A stretch of 64,000 bases of DNA, taken from positions 1-64,000 of the forward strand of contig JBELML010000014.1 in the NCBI GenBank assembly GCA_042095835.1, read 5' to 3'. The notes beneath the pieces are model-generated. The model was given only the letters and a program-made list of their open reading frames with translations, had not been told where the DNA came from and did not search any database. The stretch is from DATFKA01 sp042095835. GTDB lineage: Bacteria > Bacteroidota > Bacteroidia > Chitinophagales > Saprospiraceae. Below, one piece after another: positions 33,277 to 41,811 of the stretch (the stretch's first letter is position 1; each line of letters begins with the position of its first letter). The translations under genes and the position numbers were made by a program.

Positions 33277-34611
33277 CTAATTCCCATAATCCTTAAACAA
33301 CTGTACCAGGTTCCAGACATCTTCAAAGCTGTTGTAGATTGGGGCAGGCGCAATTCGGATCACACCACTGGCGTCCTTGCCAGGCAGGTGGTGCTCGCGC
33401 CAATCACAAATCACGCCAGCTTGGGTGATGTAGTCAAAAAGCGCTTTCCCTTCTTTACCAGTGATGAAAGAGAGTTGGGCACCGCGCTGCTCAGGATCGC
33501 GTGGTGTGATGAATTCAAAATGATGCCCTTCCGTAGCCAACGCATCAATCAAGAACTCTAAAAAGCCGGTGAGCTGGATACTTTTTTCGCGCAAGCGATC
33601 CATTCCTGCCTCGTGGTGCAAATTGTGACTGATCAGCATAGAAGGCATCGCCAAGATCGGCGCATTGCTCAATTGCCAACCGTCGGCTCCCTTGGTAGGT
33701 ATAAAGCCTTTCTCCATCAAAAAACGCCGTTCTTCGTCGTGCCCCCACCAGCCTGCAAACCTGGGAACTTGGTCATCAAAAGCATGTTTTTCATGAATGA
33801 AGCAACCACTCAGGGCTCCTGGTCCTGAATTGATGTATTTGTAGGTACACCATACTGCAAAATCTACGCCCCAGTCGTGCATTTGTAGTGGTACATTACC
33901 AGCGGCATGTGCCAAGTCAAAACCTACCGTCGCTCCATATCGATGGCCGACCTCCGTAATGGTGGGCATATCAAATAATTGTCCAGTATAGTAGTTCATT
34001 CCACCAAAAAGTACGAGGGCCGTCTCTTGTCCATGTTCTTCAATAGTACGGATGATGTCCTCGGTCTCTAAGGTGAGTTTGCCAGCTCTTGGCGCTACTT
34101 CAATAATGGCTTCATCTGGCTGAAAACCGTGAAATTTGACCTGACTTTCTACCGCGTATTGATCAGAAGGAAAGGCGCCAGCTTCCATAATAATCTTGAA
34201 TCGATTGTTGGTCGGCCGATAAAAAGATACCATCATGAGGTGAAGGTTCACGGTGAGTGTGTTCATAATGATCACTTCAGAGGGTAGGGCACCGATGATA
34301 TGGGCCGATTGAGGGACCAGCGCTTTATGATATTCGGTCCAGGGTATGCCTCCCGCTTCTGGTGCTGCCGAATCTTGAGTACTGGAAGGGAAATGCCCTT
34401 CTACGCCAAGGGTTTGCCATCTATCAAGCTCTTTCTCTAGAGCTGACCGTACCGCTTTGGGTTGAAGGCCCAGGGAGTTTCCGCAAAAATAGAGGCAATC
34501 TGCTCCTTGATGCTGTGGAAAAAGGAATTCATGGCGAAAGCGACGCAGAGGATCCTGGCGATCCATATATTGAGCAAAAGCTAAGCTATTTTCAAATGTG
34601 GTTGTGGTCAT
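33277..34611 (-). CDS. kynU: Kynureninase
   Basis: This roughly 444-residue PLP enzyme (from the ATG at 34611; the frame extends to 34632) cleaves kynurenine or 3-hydroxykynurenine to anthranilate or 3-hydroxyanthranilate plus alanine. Family motifs are CLYFCGNSLGLQPK near the start, SEVIIMNTLTVNLHLMM, VGFDLAHAAGNVPLQMHDWG (PLP-binding Asp) and AVWCTYKYINSGPGALSG (PLP Lys). SNAPILAMPSMLISH and the C-terminal GVICDWREHHL are also typical. No other kynurenine-pathway gene is in the window. It is monocistronic, divergent from the exonuclease III gene. Confidence 0.95.
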   Translation of the reverse strand: MTTTTFENSLAFAQYMDRQDPLRRFRHEFLFPQHQGADCLYFCGNSLGLQPKAVRSALEKELDRWQTLGVEGHFPSSTQDSAAPEAGGIPWTEYHKALVPQSAHIIGALPSEVIIMNTLTVNLHLMMVSFYRPTNNRFKIIMEAGAFPSDQYAVESQVKFHGFQPDEAIIEVAPRAGKLTLETEDIIRTIEEHGQETALVLFGGMNYYTGQLFDMPTITEVGHRYGATVGFDLAHAAGNVPLQMHDWGVDFAVWCTYKYINSGPGALSGCFIHEKHAFDDQVPRFAGWWGHDEERRFLMEKGFIPTKGADGWQLSNAPILAMPSMLISHNLHHEAGMDRLREKSIQLTGFLEFLIDALATEGHHFEFITPRDPEQRGAQLSFITGKEGKALFDYITQAGVICDWREHHLPGKDASGVIRIAPAPIYNSFEDVWNLVQLFKDYGN

Positions 34612-34707
34612 GGTGGAATTTGGTTTTACCATTCGGCGACTACAACAAAAGTAGTACTTTTATGTTTTTTAAAACGCCAAGACAACAAACGTATAAGATA
34701 CATTATT

Positions 34708-35478
34708 ATGTCAAAAACAATCGTCTCCTATAATGTAAATGGTATCCGTGCCGCTATTAAGAAAGGCTTGGATGAATGGGTTGCCTCCCTACCGATCGAT
34801 ATCCTCTGCATCCAAGAAACAAAAGCTCGTCCCGAGCAGGTGGATGCTACAGTGTTCGAAGAAATGGGTTACCATCATCATTGGCACTCGGCCGAAAAAA
34901 AAGGATACAGTGGTGTAGCAACTTTTAGTAAAGAAGCCCCAAGTTTGGTTGTAGAGGGCTGCGGCATTGAAAAATATGATAAAGAAGGACGTATCCTCAG
35001 GACCGATTTTGGCGATTGGACACTCCTCAATATCTATTTTCCCTCAGGTACTTCAGGAGATGAAAGGCAGGCTGTAAAAATGGATTTCCTAGCAGACATG
35101 CACCAATGGATCAACGAGCTTCGCAAAGAGCGCCCAAAGATGGTTATACTTGGCGACTACAATATTGCACATACAGAAATGGATATCCACAATCCTAAGA
35201 GCAACAAAAAAACTTCCGGCTTTCTTCCAGAAGAAAGAGAATGGATGAGTCAGTGGTTTGCCGATGGCTACACTGATGCTTTTCGTTTTCTCCATCCGGA
35301 AAAGGTAGAATATAGTTGGTGGAGCTATCGCGCAGGAGCTCGAGCAAAAAATAAAGGTTGGCGGATCGATTATCAATCGGTCACCGATCCGCTTAAAGAT
35401 AAATTGATCAATGCCTATCAGGCGAACGATGCAGTACATTCTGATCATTGCCCCGTTTTGATAGAGATCGATATTTGA
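34708..35478 (+). CDS. xth: Exodeoxyribonuclease III
   Basis: This 256-residue protein has the AP-endonuclease/ExoIII fold. Motifs in order are YNVNGIRAAIKKGLDEW (about 6-22), CIQETKARPEQ (catalytic Glu), YSGVATFSK, LLNIYFPSG, VILGDYNIAH (Asp and Asn), YSWWSYRAGARAKNKGWRID and the closing SDHCPVLIEIDI (Asp-His). It repairs abasic sites and degrades 3' ends. Length and motifs match the family. It stands alone on the + strand, with a 228-base repeat-bearing gap after it. Confidence 0.95.
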   Translation: MSKTIVSYNVNGIRAAIKKGLDEWVASLPIDILCIQETKARPEQVDATVFEEMGYHHHWHSAEKKGYSGVATFSKEAPSLVVEGCGIEKYDKEGRILRTDFGDWTLLNIYFPSGTSGDERQAVKMDFLADMHQWINELRKERPKMVILGDYNIAHTEMDIHNPKSNKKTSGFLPEEREWMSQWFADGYTDAFRFLHPEKVEYSWWSYRAGARAKNKGWRIDYQSVTDPLKDKLINAYQANDAVHSDHCPVLIEIDI

Positions 35479-35519
35479 TAGAGTTGGATGCTCTTTTTAT
35501 GTGTTATATCAGGGGAACA

Positions 35520-35640
35520 AGTGCCAAGTGCCAAGTGTCATGTGCTATGTTAATGAGACCATTTCGGTGCACAGCAACGGAATCTGGTCGAATTCATCCA
35601 GGCTGAGTGCAACGAACGTCGGGATACCAGGGGAACAAGC
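35520..35640. repeat. Short-repeat run plus element family F, copy 2
   Basis: GTGCCAAGTGCCAAGTGTCA and TGTGCTATGT are short degenerate direct repeats like those at 4045. At 35550-35634 a diverged reverse copy of the 4541 element follows (GTTAATGAGACC, GGTCGAATTCAT, ACGTCGGGATACCAGGGG). The pairing of the same two sequence types at two places suggests they move or arise together. No gene is visible. Confidence 0.65.
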
Positions 35641-35705
35641 GCCATATCCATATTAGCTTCCACTTGACACATTTTACTTGACATTTACATTACAAGACTA
35701 CACCA

Positions 35706-36128
35706 TTGATCAGAACCGGAACCATAGCAGAAGTCGTGGCGCTTTCCCAGGCGATACCTGAGTTTATCGATCCGCACGGAGCGGAGGTATATCGTGAACG
35801 GTTGCTTTCTGTGCCGCATCTCATTTTAGTGGCAGAGCAAGATGACAAACCTGTAGGTTTCAAAGTGGGTTATGAGCGAGAAGGAGCGTTTTACTCTTGG
35901 ATGGGCGGAGTACTGCCAGGCTATCGACGCTTAGGAATAGCCCAAAAATTGGCTAAAAACCAAGAAAACTGGGCAAAAAGTCAAGGCTATACAACCATTT
36001 TGTTCAAAACACGCAACCATCATAAGGGGATGCTTATCTTTGGGCTCCAAAATGGATTTAATATTGTAGGCTTTAAAGAAAGAGAATCAGTGGAGGTGCA
36101 TCGGATTCTTTTACGCAAAAGCCTTTAA
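35706..36128 (+). CDS. GNAT-family N-acetyltransferase
   Basis: The protein has 140 residues from a TTG start. The acetyl-CoA binding motif MGGVLPGYRRLGIAQKLAKN (about 76-95) and the preceding LVAEQDDKPVGFKVGYE strands identify the GNAT fold. NHHKGMLIFGLQNGFNIVGF matches the end of the fold. The substrate is unknown. It is 19 bases upstream of the outer-membrane barrel gene on the same strand, so the two may share a transcript, although the products act in different places. The TTG start is chosen because MIRTGTIAEV matches the usual N-terminus and no ATG is available in frame. Confidence 0.85.
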   Translation: MIRTGTIAEVVALSQAIPEFIDPHGAEVYRERLLSVPHLILVAEQDDKPVGFKVGYEREGAFYSWMGGVLPGYRRLGIAQKLAKNQENWAKSQGYTTILFKTRNHHKGMLIFGLQNGFNIVGFKERESVEVHRILLRKSL

Positions 36129-36146
36129 ACCTAAAAAGTACAGCAC

Positions 36147-37025
36147 ATGAACTTACGTCTCATTATCTTTATATTATTGCTAGGATTTGGAACGCCTTTA
36201 GTGGCACAAACGCTAAGCGGTGGTTTCAAAACTGGACTGAATTTTTCTCGATTCGAGGGAGATCTTATCGAGGGCCCATCAGGAGAGCAATACGAATCGT
36301 TTAGCTTTTCAACTGGGTTTCACGTTGGCGCCATCATCAACTTGAAATTTACAGATTATTTTGGTTTGCGTGGGGAGATTCTTTACTCTCAAAAGGGTAG
36401 CGACTATGACTATAATGGACCATCTTATTTGCGCTTGTACGATGCATTGGGTGTCAATAGTATCACACTTGAAGGGACACGTAATACCACGATTAATGTA
36501 ACCAACTCCTATGTAGATATTCCGATTTTGGCCTATTTGAGGTTTGGAAGAGTAGAGTTTGGTGCAGGTGTTAGTGCAGGTGTAATGCTAGGATCAAGAG
36601 CAACTGGAGAGGTCGCCTTGAGAGAAGCTGTCACACCTATCGGATTAACAGTTGAAGATGTGGTCATTGCTTTTGATGCCAACTATTTCCAAGATGAGTT
36701 TCAGATAACAGATTTCGCAGATGCTATGGAGGTTAGAATCCAAGGAACAAATGTCATTCAACCGGCCACTATTGGAGCTTACTACGATGCCAATGATAGC
36801 AGAGAAAACCTATATAAACGACTTGATTTAGGATTAATTGGTCAAGTAGGGTTTTATTTGAATCAGGGACTTTTCCTATCGCTACGTGCCAACTATGGCT
36901 TGAGTGATGTAACCAACCAAAGTCAGGATATCGACTTTGAAAGTCTGAATGGCAATAATGTCATACTCAGAGACGACTTCGATCGCAACCTTTCTCTACA
37001 AGCGTCGATTGGATTTAGTTTCTAA
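36147..37025 (+). CDS. PorT-like outer-membrane beta-barrel protein
   Basis: This 292-residue protein has a signal peptide (LLLGFGTPLVAQ, cut near 20) and a beta-barrel of the OMP_b-brl_2/PorT kind. It opens GGFKTGLNFSRFEGD and continues SFSTGFHVGAIINLKFTDYF, LRGEILYSQKGS, VDIPILAYLRFGRVEFGAG and the C-terminal LSLQASIGFSF, which ends in Phe as outer-membrane proteins do. PorT-like proteins in Bacteroidota range from T9SS-linked to unassigned. There is no T9SS gene beside it. It converges on the response-regulator gene with only 18 bases between them. Confidence 0.85.
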   Translation: MNLRLIIFILLLGFGTPLVAQTLSGGFKTGLNFSRFEGDLIEGPSGEQYESFSFSTGFHVGAIINLKFTDYFGLRGEILYSQKGSDYDYNGPSYLRLYDALGVNSITLEGTRNTTINVTNSYVDIPILAYLRFGRVEFGAGVSAGVMLGSRATGEVALREAVTPIGLTVEDVVIAFDANYFQDEFQITDFADAMEVRIQGTNVIQPATIGAYYDANDSRENLYKRLDLGLIGQVGFYLNQGLFLSLRANYGLSDVTNQSQDIDFESLNGNNVILRDDFDRNLSLQASIGFSF

Positions 37026-37043
37026 AGGGTATTCAGAAATAAT

Positions 37044-37748
37044 TTATACTAGGGGTTCATCTTCCTGAACCTCTAGTATAAAGCCTTTGCCATGCACATT
37101 TAGGATTTGAACATTAGGGTCTCTCTTTAGATATTTTCGAAGCCTGGAAATAAAGACATCCATGCTTTTGCGACTGAACTCATCGGTACTGCCCCAAATA
37201 TCTCGTAAAATTGCTTTCCGCTCTGTCAATTGGCCTTGTTTCTTCACTAATGCCAATAGCAAGGTACTTTCTCTGGTGCTTAATTGGAAAATGTCTTCTT
37301 CTAAAGAAAGCCGTTGTTTATTCGGCTCAAACCTGAATTGACCAATTGGATAGCTCGCTTTGGCCGTTGTAGTGGGCTTTAGTGTTCTTTTCAGGATCAC
37401 CTGGATTTTTACTAATAATAACTCCTCATCAATAGGTTTGGTGATATAATCATCACATCCTAGCTGATATCCTTTTAGTTTATCTACTTTCATCCCTCGG
37501 GCACTTAAAAATATAAAAGGCAAATCAGGGTAGTCAGCTCGAATTGTAGTGGCTATTTTAAAACCATCCGTATCGGGCAGCATGATATCTAGGATACATA
37601 ACTGATAATGATTCTTTTGGATCAATTTCAGACCTTCAGCACCCGTTTTAGCCCAGTCTAGCTGATAAGATTTCAAAGCGAGGTATTCTTTGAGGATGTA
37701 TCCGAAACTGAGATCATCTTCTATCAGGAGTAATTGGTTTTGTGGCAT
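37044..37748 (-). CDS. OmpR-family response regulator
   Basis: The protein has 234 residues. The receiver domain (about 5-120) has the acidic pair EDD near 11-13, the phospho-acceptor in LCILDIMLPDTDGF (Asp near 54) and the lysine in YITKPIDEE. The C-terminal winged helix (about 135-230) has FRFEPNKQRLSLE, LSTRESTLLLALVKKQGQLT and SMDVFISRLRKYLKRDP. It is encoded 2 bases downstream of its sensor kinase, so the pair forms one operon. The targets are not known. The divergently arranged DUF6624 gene beyond the kinase is a candidate. Confidence 0.95.
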   Translation of the reverse strand: MPQNQLLLIEDDLSFGYILKEYLALKSYQLDWAKTGAEGLKLIQKNHYQLCILDIMLPDTDGFKIATTIRADYPDLPFIFLSARGMKVDKLKGYQLGCDDYITKPIDEELLLVKIQVILKRTLKPTTTAKASYPIGQFRFEPNKQRLSLEEDIFQLSTRESTLLLALVKKQGQLTERKAILRDIWGSTDEFSRKSMDVFISRLRKYLKRDPNVQILNVHGKGFILEVQEDEPLV

Positions 37749-37750
37749 GA

Positions 37751-39085
37751 TTAGATAGGATTGATAGGTAATTCAATAATAAAGTTACTTCCCTGTTTAA
37801 GGGCGCTCTCTACTTTGATCCGACCTCTGTGTGCTTCGACAATTTGTTGCACATAATTGAGTCCAAGGCCAGAACCCGAAGCATTCGTGTTTTTAGATCG
37901 GTAGAATTTTCTAAAAATTGCGTGCTGTTCATTGGGTGCAATACCAATCCCATTATCCTGAATACAAACTAGAATTTGATCCCCATCCTGACGACTTTCG
38001 ATGCGTATCTTGGGATCATCTGTGGTATATTTAAAAGCATTGTCTATTAGATTGTATAAAACATTCTCCATATGCAACTTTTCTAAGTGCAGAATTGAAA
38101 TATTTTCTTCCAGGTCTAGCTCTACACCGATCGATCGCTGCTCTATTTGCAATTCGAATCGGTTGACGGTATGTTGGATTAGGGAGTTGATTGAAATAGC
38201 TTCTAAATCGAGATGAAAATTGCCAGATTCAATGATTCCAATTTGTAGAATATTTTCTACTCTATTTTCCATTTTTTTACTTTCGTTGCGGATGAGATCG
38301 ATGATCTTCTGACTTTGCTCTTGCTGCGGAATTAACTGTAGCGTTCGAGTTGCTAATTGAATCGAAGCTAGAGGTGTCTTAAACTCATGGGTCAGGTTAT
38401 TGATAAAGTCTACTTTAAATTCATGGAGTCGTTGCTCTGTTTTCCATTGCCGAAATACATAGAAAAAGCTGAGTAGCAGCAGCAGAGAGAAGAGGATACT
38501 CCAAGCAAACATTTGCCTCGCTTTTGTAAATAAAAAACCTGTCCATCTAGGGAAGTAGACATGCAAATACCAAATTCTTTCTTCCTTGATATTCATGTGC
38601 TCAATCATTTCTTGCTGATCATGTTCAATAATAAAACCTACTCGTCTACCTGCACTTGAGATTGTATCTGGATTGACAAAGTTGATTCTGATAAGGCAAG
38701 TCAAGCAGGTCTGATAGTCAGATTTTTGTAATTCCTCCATCGCCAAGCGGGCTTTATCGGGCAGGATAGCTTGCTGCTGCTGGCTATTGAAAATGCCAAA
38801 TACAAATGTTTGCGGTAGCCCCTTGCTTTGAAAAGCCTGCATAATCAGGCTATCCATTTGGAGCAGCGTCTGCTGTTGTAATACCTGATTGGAGTCTAGC
38901 TCACTCCAATTGATACCCTGCTCGGTTCGCCATTTTGCCCCGATTTCTTCTAGGGTGGTATTCACGATGGTCATCATTTCTTGTTCCTTTTGATGGATCG
39001 CTTCTCGTAACCAAATATATTGTAGGATACTGAGACCAAGCATCGCAAAGGCAGTAATGATCAATATCCATTTTGACTTATCCAT
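37751..39085 (-). CDS. Sensor histidine kinase
   Basis: The protein has 444 residues. A first membrane span (about 7-25, ILIITAFAMLGLSILQYIWL) and a second (about 198-217, MFAWSILFSLLLLLSFFYVF) enclose an extracytoplasmic sensor with a CLTCL cysteine pair. The dimerisation helix has the phospho-acceptor NNLTHEFKTPLASI (His near 235). ATP-binding boxes follow: NVLYNLIDNAFKYT (N), IQDNGIGI (G1) and GSGLGLNYV (G2). It resembles the RprX-type kinases of Bacteroidota. It begins the operon with the response regulator and diverges from the DUF6624 gene at 39252, 166 bases away. Confidence 0.93.
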   Translation of the reverse strand: MDKSKWILIITAFAMLGLSILQYIWLREAIHQKEQEMMTIVNTTLEEIGAKWRTEQGINWSELDSNQVLQQQTLLQMDSLIMQAFQSKGLPQTFVFGIFNSQQQQAILPDKARLAMEELQKSDYQTCLTCLIRINFVNPDTISSAGRRVGFIIEHDQQEMIEHMNIKEERIWYLHVYFPRWTGFLFTKARQMFAWSILFSLLLLLSFFYVFRQWKTEQRLHEFKVDFINNLTHEFKTPLASIQLATRTLQLIPQQEQSQKIIDLIRNESKKMENRVENILQIGIIESGNFHLDLEAISINSLIQHTVNRFELQIEQRSIGVELDLEENISILHLEKLHMENVLYNLIDNAFKYTTDDPKIRIESRQDGDQILVCIQDNGIGIAPNEQHAIFRKFYRSKNTNASGSGLGLNYVQQIVEAHRGRIKVESALKQGSNFIIELPINPI

Positions 39086-39251
39086 AGGTCTATATTCTTA
39101 AGCCCAATATAAATCATTCACTGAGCTAGAGGGCTAGAATTAAGTTTTCATTAAGTTATTTAGTTTTTCGTTTAATCTATTTCATTTTTCCTTGGTGGAA
39201 TAAAGGCTAGACACCCTCTAGATTTGTAATCGTAATCAAAACACATCAATC

Positions 39252-39983
39252 ATGTTTACCACTATCATTTCTAAATGTCTACCATTCTATTACCTACTTT
39301 TTTTATCCTTTTTTTGGACAGCGAATAGCCTGATAGCACAGCCACTAAGCGAGGAAGATAAAGCCCTACTTCAAGAAAAAATTGAAACTATTGCTGCCTC
39401 AGATCAACGCTATCGAACACCACTCTCGGTTGGCACGCTGAATGATTCTATCCTGCAAGTTGATAAAGAAAAAAGTAAAACCCTTTCTATCCAAGAATAC
39501 ATGGCCTTTAGACAAACCTTGGATTTAAAATTGCCAAAGGAAGTGAGGGATTCTTTGTGGCAGCTACAGCGCGCCTTGGACCGACAAAACTTGGAAGCCT
39601 TTAAGGAAATCGTCGCTCAATATGGCTACCCTTCAAAGGAGCGGTTAGGTACGAAATCAGATCGCTTGTTTACGCTTTTATTACATCCGCCCTATGACAA
39701 AGAAGAGATTCCTGGGTTTATGGAAGAAATGTCCGCTTTCCTATTACCCGAGGTAGAAGCAGGTCGAATGCCCGCTAAGTTATATGCTCTATTTTATGAT
39801 AATATGCTTGGTAAGATTCTGCGTAAGCCACAATTGTACGGCACCAATCAACAGTTCGATCCCCAAACAAATACAGTTTTACCTCCAGGAATTATCGATA
39901 TTGAAGAGACCAATCGTGCTAGAGTATCTATTGGTTTGCCCGTTTTGGAAGAAGGTGCGTATAGAATCATAACACCAGAATAG
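39252..39983 (+). CDS. DUF6624-like secreted protein
   Basis: This 243-residue protein has a signal peptide (YLLFLSFFWTANSLIAQ). The conserved patterns are IAASDQRYRTPLS near the N-terminus, a central TLLLHPPYD, AKLYALFYDNMLGK with QLYGTNQQFDP, and the C-terminal ETNRARVSIGLPVLEE. These fit the DUF6624 family, whose function is unknown. It is encoded next to and divergent from a two-component system and could be one of its targets. A terminator-like hairpin follows at 39999 and is split by palindromic element A3. Confidence 0.7.
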   Translation: MFTTIISKCLPFYYLLFLSFFWTANSLIAQPLSEEDKALLQEKIETIAASDQRYRTPLSVGTLNDSILQVDKEKSKTLSIQEYMAFRQTLDLKLPKEVRDSLWQLQRALDRQNLEAFKEIVAQYGYPSKERLGTKSDRLFTLLLHPPYDKEEIPGFMEEMSAFLLPEVEAGRMPAKLYALFYDNMLGKILRKPQLYGTNQQFDPQTNTVLPPGIIDIEETNRARVSIGLPVLEEGAYRIITPE

Positions 39984-39994
39984 CTTAAGCAATA

Positions 39995-40199
39995 ATAAAA
40001 GAGTCATTTAGGAACAATGCCTGGATGACTCTTGAAGTTGTGTAAGGTTTTCTGTTGCTGGCGAGAAAACAGTATTTTGAGGCTAATCGAGGCAAAAAAC
40101 GCAATCTATGCATCGCATAGATGAGGCTTTTTAACGAAGAGTAGCCTTAAAAGATGTTTTTGATAGCCCAACAAGGAAACTTTAAACAGCTTCTTTTAT
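39995..40199 (+). terminator. Terminator-like hairpin split by element A3
   Basis: ATAAAAGAGTCAT (left arm, ending at 40007) can pair with ATGACTCTT (40025-40033), whose missing continuation TTAT occurs just after element A3 (40034-40193). The arm would be restored to ATGACTCTTTTAT by removing A3. It lies just downstream of the DUF6624 gene. Confidence 0.6.
40034..40193 (+). repeat. Palindromic element family A, copy A3 (160 bp)
   Basis: The ends GAAGTTGTGTAAGG and the complement GAAGCTGTTTAAAG are inverted, and the whole copy is an imperfect palindrome. Its 47-bp core (AGGCAAAAAACG ... GAGGCTTTTTAACG) lies at 40090-40136. This is the uninterrupted form of family A. Confidence 0.9.
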
Positions 40200-40327
40200 A
40201 AAAAAAATCGATTCAACTATTCTACTATAATTATAACAAGAATTCACTTGGTCGCAGGCCTCCTACGTCACAGGTGTAAAGAGGCCCATTAGGTTTGGTT
40301 AGAGCTGAATAGTTTTAAGACAATACG

Positions 40328-40780
40328 TTATGCTTTACTGGAGAGTATTTGCTCTGATGTAATCGTCTCATCATTCAAGCTTTTGATGATATCAAAAGTG
40401 GTGACAATACCTACCAAATCTCCCTGGTCGATAATCGGAATAGCATGGAAGCGATTAGTCATGAAGACTTCTAGCGCTACATTGATCCTTTCATCTGAAG
40501 CTAATTTGGCAAGCCCCGTGGTCATAATATCCTCGGCACTATAAGCTCTCAATCTGGCGTAATTGATGAAGCGATCCTCTTCATTTTTACTAAATCCTCT
40601 GAGGAAGTAGTTGAAGTCAGATTTACTGATGATACCTACGAGTTCTTTAAAGCGTACGACAGGGATATGATGGATGTTATTGTTGTCAAAGACTTCTTTC
40701 ACCTGAGTAAGCTTGTCTGCTGGATTGACCGTGATCAAGTCAGTGGTCATTATGTTTTTAATTGGTGCTAAAACATTCAT
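40328..40780 (-). CDS. CBS-domain pair protein
   Basis: The protein has 150 residues and is composed almost wholly of two CBS domains. The first spans about 8-62 (IMTTDLITVNPADKLTQVKE ... HIPVVRFKELVGIISKSDF), the second about 85-145 (IMTTGLAKLASDERINVALE ... HAIPIIDQGDLVGIVTTFDI). Such stand-alone pairs bind adenosine nucleotides and act as energy sensors or regulate partners. No partner is encoded in the operon. The gene is read leftward and its start is 109 bases from the nucleoside hydrolase stop, so it may be the last gene of that leftward group. Confidence 0.9.
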   Translation of the reverse strand: MNVLAPIKNIMTTDLITVNPADKLTQVKEVFDNNNIHHIPVVRFKELVGIISKSDFNYFLRGFSKNEEDRFINYARLRAYSAEDIMTTGLAKLASDERINVALEVFMTNRFHAIPIIDQGDLVGIVTTFDIIKSLNDETITSEQILSSKA

Positions 40781-40889
40781 TGTTGCTTGCTTTTGTTCAT
40801 TTCAAAGATCGAAATTACAAGCCCAGCATTTATTGAAATTCGTCAATCTAAAAAGGTGATAAATGTCATCTTTAATTCGAAGGACTCGC

Positions 40890-41804
40890 TTATTGGCGGG
40901 ATAGAAAGCTATTCACTTGCAGGAAAAAGTCATTTTTCATTTTCTCTGCATCAATACTTTTGTAAAAAGTAATGATGCGACTACCATTATCTTTTGAGGT
41001 CATAATGGTTTGTGTAGTAGCCCATTCAGGGTGGCGAATAGCCTGTATTAGCGCTAAATCCCAGATCGTTCTGCTCTTTCGACCACCATCGAGGTGCTCA
41101 AACCATCGATCTAGTAATAGCCTACTGAGGGAGTGGTCTTGTGGTAGCTTTTCTTTTGTTTCCGCAAAATCAAAGGTCATAGCTGCCGCGATATTGACGG
41201 GTATAACGTGCATTTCTACTTCAGATTCTAAAACCGTTTCGAGGGCTTGCACATCCATTACGCAATTGAAGTCCAATTTTTTATAAATGCCATCCTCAAA
41301 ATCATAAGTAGATCCCAACCAATAAAGTCTGATTCTAGGAGCGATTGTTGGATCAATGAAGATAGCAGAACCAATATTCGTGAGGGCTCCCAGAGCAATG
41401 ACATTCAGCTTTTTCTCCTCTGGTAATGCTTTGGTTTGTTGTATGATTTCATAGGCTGCCGCAGAATGCTGGGCTTGGTCTCCCCAATCAAACATTCTCG
41501 CTACACCTCCTCGGCGTGTTTTGACCGAGATGCCCAATTCTCCTAAAAGTACTTGATTAAGGCGATAGCTGTTCTCCATTGACTGTGGAATGCTCCAATT
41601 GCTGGTCTGCCATTGTGTAGCATTGAGTGCCAGTACTTCCCATGAGGGTTCGATCAGGGTTGCTACCAAAGCATAGTAATCATCAACTTCGTTGCCGGTA
41701 TCTGCATCTAGTATGACGGAGAATTGGACATTATTTTGCCCATAAATTAGATTTCCGAAGCTCAAGAGAATGCAAAGGACCACCAGTTGATATCGCTTTT
41801 GCAT
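40890..41804 (-). CDS. Exported nucleoside hydrolase (IunH-like)
   Basis: This 304-residue protein has a signal peptide (LLSFGNLIYGQ) and the nucleoside hydrolase fold. The calcium-binding opening VILDADTGNEVDDYYALVAT matches the DxDxxxDD motif. Further marks are LNVIALGALTNIGSAI, DFNCVMDVQALETVL and TIWDLALIQAI (final Asp). It probably hydrolyses nucleosides to base plus ribose outside the cytoplasm. Its start is only 7 bases from the transporter stop, so the two form an operon. Confidence 0.85.
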   Translation of the reverse strand: MQKRYQLVVLCILLSFGNLIYGQNNVQFSVILDADTGNEVDDYYALVATLIEPSWEVLALNATQWQTSNWSIPQSMENSYRLNQVLLGELGISVKTRRGGVARMFDWGDQAQHSAAAYEIIQQTKALPEEKKLNVIALGALTNIGSAIFIDPTIAPRIRLYWLGSTYDFEDGIYKKLDFNCVMDVQALETVLESEVEMHVIPVNIAAAMTFDFAETKEKLPQDHSLSRLLLDRWFEHLDGGRKSRTIWDLALIQAIRHPEWATTQTIMTSKDNGSRIITFYKSIDAEKMKNDFFLQVNSFLSRQ

Positions 41805-41811
41805 AAGCTGA

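Noticed and set aside
33277..34611. A kynurenine catabolic gene cluster
   Set aside because: Only kynureninase is present; the adjacent exonuclease III gene is unrelated.
39219..39226. Promoter TAGATTTG before the DUF6624 gene
   Set aside because: The -7 motif matches, but the nearest TTG is 24 bases upstream, longer than the usual spacing, so I do not list it as a promoter.
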